Of a stretch of DNA of 64,000 nt, positions 37,895-47,493 are shown one piece after another. The stretch's first letter is position 1, and every line of letters begins with the position of its first letter. Made by a program: the position numbers and the translations under genes. This DNA is from Phlebopus portentosus (lineage: Eukaryota > Basidiomycota > Agaricomycetes > Boletales > Boletinellaceae), in the NCBI GenBank assembly GCA_037892935.1, contig JAYXKI010000003.1:2914001-2978000 (forward strand), given 5' to 3'. Under the pieces are notes generated by a model. That model was not told the origin of the DNA, ran no database searches, and was given only the letters and a program-made list of their open reading frames with translations.

Positions 37895-39060
37895 GAGGAA
37901 TAAGTCTGGATTTGGATATTCGCCGGCGAGGTACTGGGCAATTGCGGTGACAGTAGGTCGTCCTGCTCGCTATATATGCGCAGACATCCATTATGATGAG
38001 TATTGATGCTTACAACACTATTGCATCTGTATTCGCCAAACAACTGCCCGACGACCCGTCCCAACACATCGGTAATGCAAGACATAAATAGATATAGCTC
38101 TTCTATTCTCTCACTGCCTCAGAACTTTAACCGCAATACTAACCGCATGAGAGAAGCTCGACGGGAAGTCGATTCTTTATGAAACTGGATTTCGTTCGGA
38201 GTGTACAAGGAATCACGAATAATGTCATTAACCAATGCCCCTTCACGCGCACGAAGGCGTTCTCTAGGAAAAGCGTCAAAAACATAGACCAAGACACATT
38301 AGCTGAGTACCGACGAGAAGTCCGACTCGGAGTGGCCGGCGCAGCGCGGGGCCTAATTGGCGTGTGTAGCCGGTTTGAAATCAAAGAACAACTGTGAGAT
38401 AACATCGAGTAAGGACCTTGTTCTAATTTGACGATCGTGAATGAAGAAACGACTCACCCTCCCTCTCGATCGTGGATTTACATGCAAACGAGTGCTCGAC
38501 CATTACTACTGATTAGATTATGGAGGTAGCTTGAATACTTTTCTCGTTCTGAGTAAAAAAGAGATAGTCGAAAAAACCGGAGATACTAGAGAGTTGATAC
38601 CTACTAGTAATTATTCAGATCCGACTCGGAGAAGTGTGTCACTCAAAAGGCTTCCCGAGAAACTCCCAGGGAAATTAGGCGTCATCGATATCGCTTCATC
38701 TCTCACGCATTCCCAGAGTGTCGGACTCATAAGGATAATGAAAGAAGTTCAACGGGCCCGAGAGCATTCACGTCACGTCTGCAAAGCCTTTGAGAAGGAG
38801 GTCCTATTCCGTATTCGTTCGTCTGTGCTAGCCACCGGTTCGATTCTTGCCCTGATCATAATTACTTCCGACTGCCAAACACAATCAGCTAGATTTTGCT
38901 GTTTGTCCGCCAGGTGACATGGTTCTGGCTTGGTGGACAACGATGCTTTTGTTGCGCTCGCATCAAGCCAGCTCTGATCAACTTGTTCGCCGCTCGTCGA
39001 CCGTATCGATAGTTGGTCGACCTTGGTAACTTTCGATGATGGTCATTATATCTATCAATG
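37895..39060. other. Spacer between UGT-2 and the second F-box gene
   Basis: About 1.2 kb holds the UGT-2 promoter at its left end. Short frames at 38139-38405 and 38531-38917 have no motif and no splice partners. No gene is supported. Confidence 0.4.
37971..37978 (-). promoter_or_regulatory. TATA-like box of UGT-2
   Basis: CATATATA on the coding strand lies about 77 bp upstream of the ATG at 37894, similar to UGT-1 and UGT-3. Confidence 0.5.
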
Positions 39061-40530
39061 TCATACGAAAACAACATCAGGAGAAGCGAAAGAAAGTATC
39101 AAGAGATTCGTCTCGCATTCCACAATCTTAAGTCCTTCCAATACGTGGCTCATAATAACGGGATGTTGCCTCGCTCGTTGTGCATTGTCGTGATCAAGGC
39201 GAATTTCGGAGAGAGTGCTGACCGATCTCGTTTTCGGTCGCGTTGCGAAATCACTACCAACGCTTCTTGAAGATACGATGGATGCAAGGAGGTCTGTTGA
39301 CCAGGAACAGTTAACGAGGTCAAGGAGATTTAGTATCGGACACAAAGGAGCAAATTCAGGCACATCTTGTTTTGCAGACTCGGGCGTCGCAAATAAAGCC
39401 TTTAGGAGCATATCTGTGTTACTTCGAGTGCCAACGCCCAGCTTTTTCAAGTTGGGAAGTAGTTGTAAGCATTGCACAGTATCTTCCATCGTCATGGGGG
39501 TTCCCAAAATGTTCAGCGTTTCCAAAGAGGGCTCTGAACGCCGCAATAAGTCCAAAAGATGTGTCCAGCGCGTCCAAGACTCGATCATGTCGTACATATT
39601 AATTGTAAGGCTATCCAATGCAGGCGTGTCAAGGACATCCAGTAACCCTCCCACATCAACCTCGCTCGAGAAGTTGTGGACCTCGAGATATTTCAAACGC
39701 TGAAGACAACGAGGATTGTGGAAAGGAAGATGCTGAAACTCGTCCGCAAGCGCATCCACATTGCTGCAGAAGAGGCGAACGATAAGTTCCTCGAGAGCTG
39801 GACAGATGTTGATCCAGTGTAGGCAGTCTTCAACGGATGAGCAAAACCGTAGTTCGAGGTGTGTCATATTCTGCATGACGTCGGATTCCGAGACCGGAGA
39901 GATCATTGGACTCCGAAGGCGGATGGACCGCAGAGACGGACAAAGCGAAAAATCGATGACATACACATCCCCGAAGAACCCCAGATACTTCGTCGAGAAA
40001 GAAAGATCCTTCAGCCACGGTGATCCTCGGGTGACGATTGCAAGGAATATCTGATCCAGCACGGAGATATCGAGGGCATGAATTTCAAATGTTGACCAGC
40101 GCTCTATGCATTCCAATGCGGTGCTAAGGAGTTTCTGCATATTCAGCTGGTATTTTTGGTGCTCCTCTTGGTTGAAGAGTACAGGTCTCAACTCATCGTC
40201 AATTTCGTAATTAAACCTCAAGGATATTGGGAGGTAACCTGAGCGTACTATCCAAAGCTCCAGGAGATGCACATCTTCTTCTGGTATGCTGCCGTTGTGC
40301 CCAATTGCCAGCTCCGTCCACAGAGTCGGGAGTGAAAGACAAAGGTTTCTCCATGATTTGCAGACCCAAGTAAGTGTCAGCGGAGCAAGGCGCTGCAGAG
40401 GCACGTCCAAACGCTCTGGACCCGACGGTAGACAGTATTCGAATATCCCCGCTACCACTTCTGTAGGCAAGATTTTACAAGGACTGATCGTGAGTTGTTC
40501 ATCCCATGCAGGTACCGACGGTCGAGACAT
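39061..40530 (-). CDS. F-box/LRR-like protein, 489 residues
   Basis: Intronless gene starting at 40530 (MSRPSVPAWDEQL). The F-box occupies about residues 16-70: ILPTEVVAGIFEYCLPSG, then APLTLTWVCKSWRNLCLSLP.LW. This is the classical Agaricomycete F-box with the WVCkSWr helix. The remainder contains leucine-rich segments such as MTHLELRFCSSVEDCLHWIN, LKYLEVHNF and LKKLGVGTRSNTD, ending in a hydrophobic tail. It probably acts as a Skp1-bound substrate adaptor of an SCF ubiquitin ligase; the substrate is unknown. It is not closely similar to the F-box protein at 31.6 kb. Confidence 0.88.
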   Translation of the reverse strand: MSRPSVPAWDEQLTISPCKILPTEVVAGIFEYCLPSGPERLDVPLQRLAPLTLTWVCKSWRNLCLSLPTLWTELAIGHNGSIPEEDVHLLELWIVRSGYLPISLRFNYEIDDELRPVLFNQEEHQKYQLNMQKLLSTALECIERWSTFEIHALDISVLDQIFLAIVTRGSPWLKDLSFSTKYLGFFGDVYVIDFSLCPSLRSIRLRSPMISPVSESDVMQNMTHLELRFCSSVEDCLHWINICPALEELIVRLFCSNVDALADEFQHLPFHNPRCLQRLKYLEVHNFSSEVDVGGLLDVLDTPALDSLTINMYDMIESWTRWTHLLDLLRRSEPSLETLNILGTPMTMEDTVQCLQLLPNLKKLGVGTRSNTDMLLKALFATPESAKQDVPEFAPLCPILNLLDLVNCSWSTDLLASIVSSRSVGSDFATRPKTRSVSTLSEIRLDHDNAQRARQHPVIMSHVLEGLKIVECETNLLILSFASPDVVFV

Positions 40531-40873
40531 ATCGCATGGGTATCAACCCACTGTACGTGGACGTCGAAGGCATGGTGTTACGTATATCAGCGGCAGAACA
40601 TGGGAAAGATAGATTTGCTGGAGCAAAGTATAGAAGGCAAAGTGCATCTTCTCATTCCGCCGTTCCCAACACGTGCACACGACGAACAGTAGGATGCAAA
40701 GCAATGATGTTGCCAGAAATCAGGGCACTCTACAGTCTTTCCCAAATTGAGAGCGCGTCATTCGTACGCTGACCGAAGTAAAATAGGTAGTGAAATTCGA
40801 TCGAGGACAAAACAGTATCGAGAAACCAGCAAACAAGCAAATCTTCTGTTCGCAGGCCCAGGGTCTCTTACAC
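40531..40873. other. Spacer between F-box gene and GH3 gene
   Basis: These 343 bases hold the promoter of the F-box gene and the 3' UTR of the GH3 gene. No other feature was seen. Confidence 0.4.
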
Positions 40874-43800
40874 TCACCGGACGGTCAATGTCGCGTTGGC
40901 GTATGTCGTGTCGCTAGTGCCAACCCGAACGTTGAACGTACCGGGCTCCACAACGAAATTATTGTCGAGGGTCCAGACCGCAAGCTGCTTGGACTCAATC
41001 TCAATGGAAACATCTTTCGAACTCCCGGCGCTATGGTTATGAGAGGTCAAAACAAACTCGATCAGGGAACATTATACGATCTCAAACATACGGTAGGTCC
41101 ACTTTCGCAAAACCGGCCAGGAATTGATTTGGAGTAACCACCGAGGCGACATTGTCGGTGAGGTATACTTGGACCACCTCTTTCCCATCTACAGGACCAG
41201 AATTTCGCACGTTGACGGTCACATTGAAGTCATCTGAGGCACCGATGGTTGAAGACGAGAGTCTGAGGTTCGAGCTGAGTAACAAACTGTAAGATGACTG
41301 AATTCAAATTACAACATCACTACTTACTAGGTGAAGTTCGCGTAACTCAGGCCGTGACCAAAGTTCCAAAGAGGAACCGGAGAGTCCAAGACATACTGTC
41401 AAATTCTCAATAAATCCCTTTATCTCACTGATCGAGGATAATTACCTGATGTCCAAAGTGAAGAGATCCGTCGTCGGAGATAAAGCCGGGGTCTATCGGG
41501 CGTCCTCCCTTCAAGTAGTTATAGAATGAAGGCGTAGTCGCCACGGAGCGCGGGAAAGAGATAGGGAGCTTTCCTGCACAAACTAGTCAGACCCACTCAA
41601 ATGAATCACTAGCGAATCGCAAACCAGACGGATTAACGTTTCCGAAGAGGACCTCGGCAATAGCGGTGCCGCCCTGATCGATTGACCCCTTAGCGCACAT
41701 TCAAGTAGGTAAAGCCTAGGACTCACAAGCTCGCCAGGATAGAACTGCTGCACGACAGCTCCAGCGTGCTCCCGGATCCATGGTTCCGTGACTGGCTTGC
41801 CGCTAACAAACACGACGACACTCTTCCTGCCTTGTTGCTCCATAGTGGAAACGACCTGTTGCACGAGCTGACGCTGCGCACCGACGAGACCAAGGTCACT
41901 CAAATCAACGTGCTCTCCCGTAGTTGCATTCGTTCCTGGCGTCCACAGCAGGGTCTGGTCGAGACTCCAAGTTCCGACGAATATCACTGCTGCATCTGCG
42001 TTTGATGCTATTTCGACTGCCTCAGTTATCCCCGACGTGTCCGATGACCATAGCTCACAACCTTGCGCAAATTGAATTTGGACTGGGGAGGACTTGTTCT
42101 CAAGGAAAGCTTTGATACCATCCAGGGGCGAGATACCGTTATTGGAAGCGTTGAAAAATACATAGTCACCGAACTAAGACGTGTAATTTTTCAGCATAGA
42201 ATTCACGCATAAATATAGTGTATGTAACTCACAGACACGCGGTTGCCTTGGGGTCCAATGATAGCAACTTTCGATGTGTCACTCGAACTCAAAGGAAGTG
42301 TATTGTCTCTGTTCTCAAGCAAGACAATCGTCTCACGTTCCATCTGATGCAAGATGTCGCGAGTCGCCTGCGTTCGCAAGGTCTGATTGTAATCAGAATA
42401 TGGGTAGGGATCTATAAGTGACATTGAATTGAAACTTGTTGTTAAGCTTCGACAGAGGGCCTACTTTCAAACAGACCAAGCGAGAACTTTGTGCGCAATA
42501 TGGTCATGACGACTGCGTCGATGTCAGATTCTTTGACTGTTCCAGCTGCGACCTGCTCTGTGTTCATCCCATTTACTGTTAAAATAGAAACAACAACAAA
42601 AAAGAGCGGTGATGCGAACCGGGCAAAGTGAGATAAGTGTACGATCCACCCCCCATCTCCCCTTGGACACCGTTCACTAACGCCTCACGTGCAGCACATT
42701 CTCGCGAGTCGCATGTTTCATGTTGTGTTATGAGCAAGTCTACACCTCCTGCGTCCGAAGTCACCCAATAGGGAAACTTCCATTCATCACGGAGCTGTCA
42801 GAACACACTCAGAAAAGCAGATTCTGCGACGAAGAGAAACTGGAGACTACTGACAATGTCTTTCAAGAGATCTACCGGCCATAATCAGCCAAGAGATAAG
42901 TATTCATAGAAACGAACACTGACAAGAGTTTGAGACAGCTGGAACACCGTCATAATTCGAATATGCAGTCATTAAGCTTAATGCACCTGCATCAATGCAC
43001 GCTTTCTGGAACGCTGGAAGGTAGATCGTACGCAATGCGCGCTCACCGCCTTCGACCGGTGCTGTGTTCCTATTCCGCAGAACAGCCAGTGAAAAAATGC
43101 AGCTTTGGCCATCAAGCGAAATACTTACAAACCGCCGTGTGGTGTCCCGAATGCTGCGAAGTGTTTGCAGGTCGCGGCCATACGGGCGATTGCAGTATCA
43201 CTTGCATTCCGTCTGCGTCCGGTCTGAAGGCCTTTGACATATGCCGTGCCCATTACTCCTGTCCTATAAATGTAAGTTAATCAGTCAACGCATTGTGAGT
43301 AGAAAGAGCATGATAGTAAGCTGAATCGAACCCACAGGAACGGATCTTCACCGAAGTTCTCTTCAACACGCCCCCAACGTAACTCACGACTGATATCGAG
43401 GACAGGAGCAAAGATATGAGAAACGCCCAGACTTTCTGCTTCGTCGGCTATCGATGAAGCAACCTGAAAAAGTAGATCCGGATTGAATGAAGCTGCGAGT
43501 CCCAGAGGAGATGGAAACGTAGTCCCGTTATTTGTAAAACCATGAAGACCTGCAATAACGCTAAACTGTCCTGGCTGCGTGTCTTTACACAGAATGACTT
43601 CTCGAACTCGTACCTTCGCTTTGAATAAGAGCAGGAATTCCTAATGTCGTATTCTCCATTAGATACCGCTGACCGACTTCGACACTGAAGACGAATTTTT
43701 CCCATGGAGTGAGATACCCGCCCCAAATACTTCCTCCTTTCAACTTCAGCATTTCAGCCAGTCCCGAAGCATTATACGCTAAAGTGTCATCCAAAGGGTC

Positions 43801-44142
43801 GGAGAAGTCCATCCAACCATTCATGTCGCCTTGGATTCTGATTGAGTCTTACTGTTGGATTTCTGTCTGAATGCAAATGGAAATCGGCTTACATTTGCGA
43901 AACCTTTTCCTCGACCGTCATGCGAGGCAGCAAATCGCTCACTCGATCTTCAATATTCGCCGTGGGATCTTTGTACACTGGTATTGATCCATCCTTGTTT
44001 TCTGCCCTTGCATAAAGATGAAAAGGTAGATCTCTCGCGGCGAGTGAACCCAGCTCTGGAAGAGCATACGCCAGTAGAGAAAACTCTGCAAGACTGAGAA
44101 GACCGCAAGAGTCGATGTGAGCCTGCAGATCGCTCGGGCCAT
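40874..44142 (-). CDS. Secreted GH3 beta-glucosidase, 15 exons
   Basis: Glycoside hydrolase family 3 enzymes release terminal beta-linked sugars, typically glucose, from oligosaccharides or glycosides outside the cell. Fifteen exons can be joined: 44142-43893, 43837-43614, 43549-43336, 43263-43129, 43069-42924, 42871-42855, 42794-42620, 42575-42465, 42411-42233, 42173-41727, 41673-41625, 41573-41446, 41395-41328, 41274-41092 and 41030-40874, for about 827 residues. Landmarks are RVSDLLPRMTVEEKVSQIIQ, LGIPALIQSEGLHG, WGRVEENFGEDPFL, ATCKHFAAFG and the nucleophile region WVTSDAGGVD (Asp near 343). The C-terminal domain has IVLLENRDNTLPL, LWNFGHGLSYANF and a fibronectin-III-like end. Exon 6 has only 17 nt. 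The signal peptide (MARAICRLTSTLAVFSVLQS) is out of frame by one base with the mature LLAYALPELGSLAARDLP. A lost base in the four-base run at 44080-44083 would explain this. Confidence 0.92.
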
Positions 44143-44951
44143 GGTTTCAAGCGCTAGCGGGGTGCTCAGTCCGCATCCAATAACAAGCAGCCTTTTAACT
44201 ACGTCGAAGCAGGCGAGTTCGCTGTCATAACTCCATTGAATTTGAGCGTAATAGCTTCGCCAGGACTTCCTGCCATGTGCAACTTTCAAAGCGAACCGGC
44301 CGTATGATCTTCCTCCTCAAAAGAATTGATTGCATCCATTCGTTTGCGTCTTCGGAATGGCTTGATACAAGAGCAGAATGGTGTTGGAAGAAGGGAAGGG
44401 TCAATTGACCGGACCGTGTCGAACTGTGATACTCACGTGCTTCAAATAGATCTCCCGAGAAAATCGCGCTATGCTTCTTAGCGCAGACGCCGCAAAGTCG
44501 CGGACGTAGGTAGGTCTTCCAAGAACTGCTTCTATTTTATCTGATATAGTGACAGAGCTCTCATGATTCCTTTGCAATGCTCATTGTCACCGATTATGAC
44601 AGATGAAATAAGATCATTGTATCGGCGCGTGCGTGGCAGAGTCCAGTAGTGAAATTGCGTAGAATGACTCTCGCTCGTCAACTTCTCTCGAAATGCGACG
44701 TTCCGTTCCTCTTGAGGCTTATCACATTCGCACAAGGTATTCAAGAAGTGATTCGTGTAGCCTACATTCGTTAATTAGTTTTAGGAAACGTTGTAGGATT
44801 TCCTTATTCTGCAAATATTCCAGAAAGTCAAAATTTCCAGATTTGTGATCTAAATTCACGTGACCGACGCGGTTGTCACGTCTCGCGTCGACTGACTGTC
44901 GAGCGAGAATTCTTCGTTCTACTGCTTCAGCTCTTGACTTGCGCTTGTTTG
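44143..44951. other. Divergent spacer, GH3 / Zn2Cys6 gene
   Basis: About 0.8 kb separates two divergent starts. A TATA-like TTAAAAGG (coding strand of GH3, near 44199-44191) lies about 50 bp before the GH3 ATG. No gene was seen. Confidence 0.4.
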
Positions 44952-46132
44952 ATGTCCCAAAGTGCGAAACTGATATCATCACCCCAGAAGGATGCTGCTT
45001 CGCTATACCTGGAGGCGCTGACACATGCTGAGAAGCTGGTAGAAGCTCAACCATCATTGGAGGACAAGTCGTCGTGGAGGAAGTGGGCAAGACAGCTGAT
45101 CAGTTATAAGGTTCGCATTTTCCTGCTTTCGAAAGACCCTATTCTAACCATCACTGTACAGAATAAAACACTCACTCCACGGGAAAGGCGCGCTCCACGA
45201 CTTACAAAATACTCCGAGAGCTCTGGCGAGCGATTTTTGGCAGTTATGAAGGTTATCGAAGCTACAGAGAAGAGGCTCAAAAGTGGTGACGGTGGGCCGT
45301 CGAGCAGTGGAGAATCGGAGCCGGAAGAGACGTCCACACCGCGCCGTTCGGCAAGACGTTTGGCTGATCAGAGCACAGTTTCTGACCTCACGTCTGAGAA
45401 AAAGGTGCTTCATTTTCCTGGCCTGAAGTCTTCAGATACGATGCTAAACTTGTTCGTCAGGTCAATGACAGCCAAAGGGCGAATATGTCTGCACCTAACC
45501 TTACCGATGCTTTAAAGACAATCAATTATGAGATCCCTTGTTCTCGCTGCGCTCGTGCTGGCATCGCTTGTGCAGGGAAGGAAGGTCGTGCATGTTTCAC
45601 CTGCCGGGCCCACCGCCAAGGCTGTGATTTGTCTTCTCGTGCCATCCGTGAAAAAATGCGCACTGAAGGCTCAGATAAAGAGGCTGAAGAACGGGGCTCA
45701 GCTTCGACTGCTGCAGGCAGCAGACGCTCAGCGATGGAGAAAGGCAAGGGCAGAAGGGAAGCTTCGAAGGAGACAGAAAGAGAACTCGCCGGGTCGGAAG
45801 CAAATTTGGAAGCACGAGAAGCAAGGCCGCGCCGAGCTGCTACATTCGTTGGTAATACTCGGATGGGTTCACCAAAACCGATTACAGAGAGTCGCATCAG
45901 TTCTTCAGCCTTAGCACAGCGCAAGCGACGTGCAACGGATGCGGATCTTTCCGTGGCTGATTCTCTTCCTCCTGGACCCAGCTCATCAAAGAGAGCAAGA
46001 TCGACTCACACCGTTCAACGCGAGGAACATCGGGGATTTAACGAGCCAAGTTTGGATCGCGAAGAAGTCCGGGATGCTCTATTGTTGTGCGAAGCGGCGT
46101 TTCGACAGTTGCGAAAAGCACTTCGCCTTTAG
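44952..46132 (+). CDS. Short Zn2Cys6 binuclear-cluster protein, 357 residues
   Basis: Three exons (44952-45110, 45162-45404, 45461-46132) join in phase; start MSQSAKLISSPQ. The first intron is 51 nt, carries a branch-like CTAAC and contains no stop, so its retention would add 17 residues. Residues 161-189 carry six cysteines spaced C-x2-C-x6-C-x7-C-x2-C-x6-C (CSRCARAGIACAG...ACFTCRAHRQGC), matching the fungal Zn(II)2Cys6 DNA-binding cluster. Flanks are rich in Arg, Lys, Glu and Ser. The C-terminus is a short helix (EVRDALLLCEAAFRQLRKAL). The usual long middle homology region is absent and the cluster sits centrally rather than N-terminally, as in many small Agaricomycete proteins of this kind. 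It is likely a nuclear DNA-binding regulator; whether it controls the neighbouring GH3 or UGT genes is not shown. Confidence 0.8.
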
Positions 46133-47159
46133 ATTGCCTCCTCAAACCTTGCTCTTGTGAAACATGGTTATAAAACGGTCCGTACACAATTTCACATGGA
46201 CATGCGAATGTTGATCTTTCTTTGTTTTATAATGTCAGTTATATAATTTTTATCTACCCGTTGTTCAGAGGGAGTGTCACTTAATTAAATAGTTTCTTTT
46301 ATCATCAGAGTCCGTTCAAAATCAGTAGTTTCCATTCGCTGGGTGTACTATGTTCCGTGATATTATATTGTATAAAGAATTTCCATTATGCTGACCTGTT
46401 CAGTGAGTGCCTTGAAACGCCCGTCTTATGTATAAGCGATCTCATACTGACAATAGCTGCAGATTCTGTCGGCCTTTTGACTTTGGATGCCCCGATGCCG
46501 ATGTTTCAAAACGATACGCGGCGATGTTCCGTTTCAGGCAAGCAATGGTCGGCACTAGTCTGCACGCATTTGTAATCATTCAGGCGTGTCTGTACTGTAC
46601 ATTGCCGCCTGACCAATGGCAGCGCTCGGGCGTGCGTGAAGTTTGTATAGTCTCATGCCTTCTCCACTGGATGCTATCGCACGAAACGCATAATGAAGGT
46701 GAGGCTGTGATTTCGCAGCCAGTACTCAAGGGGAAAATACGTCGGTAAGGCAACATTTTCGTAAGCTTAATGTTCAATCTCTTACTGAAGCATGCCGGCT
46801 GTATCGACCACGATGCAAACAGTGTTTGCAAGGTAAGAACTATCTTTAGCATGGGGCTGTGCAGTTGCCCCTTCTTACCGATCTCCGTGATTGGAGCGAT
46901 GAATGGAATTCGGGTACTGAGACACCTTCCAGATTGCGCAGTTCGGCGTGTATTAACCTCGACGATGCAATAGATAGTGCGTTAGTCGGAAAAAAAACAA
47001 AAAAAAAAAAAAAAAACTCCACATCGCTTTATAACGCCCGACTCGGGCCTCCTTTAAAATGTGTCCATCCCTCCTTTCTTGGAAGCGTTAATGCGGTGGG
47101 CATTACGCGGAGACATCTCCTACACTCCTCTCTTTCCGTAGAATTGGCCGTATGCTCTT

Positions 47160-47197
47160 GACATCGCTGCCTTCTCACGACATCGCTGCCTTCTCAC
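47160..47197. repeat. 19-bp tandem duplication
   Basis: The unit gacatcgctgccttctcac occurs twice head to tail with no mismatch (47160-47178, 47179-47197). It is a recent small duplication of unknown function. Confidence 0.85.
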
Positions 47198-47390
47198 GGA
47201 ATATCCTTGACACTCGTTTGAAATCGTGACCGGAGTACAGCGGATCTCAGTCTACATTGAAAGAAGTCCTCCTCTGCGGACGAGCGCCCATAGGCAAGCC
47301 CCGGATTCTATCCTTGGTTGATGTTTCAAGGAGCACCGAAGTTGCCAACATGGTCAAATATCCTGCTACAATACGTACTTTTCATTGGAA

Positions 47391-47398
47391 TATATAAC
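47391..47398 (+). promoter_or_regulatory. TATA-like box of UGT-3
   Basis: TATATAAC lies about 100 bp before the ATG at 47494. Confidence 0.5.
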
Positions 47399-47493
47399 AG
47401 AACGAACGAAACATCAGTCTCTCACAAAACGCACCTAAGTCCCCTCGTTGTTCTATATTCATACTACTCCCTCCAGGCTTCATAACTGCTTCG

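Larger units (their letters stand above)
46133..47493. other. Spacer before UGT-3 with poly-A tract and short duplication
   Basis: No gene was seen. It contains a nearly pure A-tract at 46990-47016, a 19-bp direct duplication at 47160-47197, and the UGT-3 promoter at its right end. Confidence 0.5.

Noticed and set aside
38835..38860. GGTTCGATTC B-box-like motif on the plus strand
   Set aside because: The flanking bases do not form a T-stem or acceptor stem, so it is not a tRNA.
43311..43345. GGGTTCGATT-like tRNA B-box on the minus strand
   Set aside because: It lies in an intron of the GH3 gene; no A-box, acceptor stem or cloverleaf could be drawn around it.
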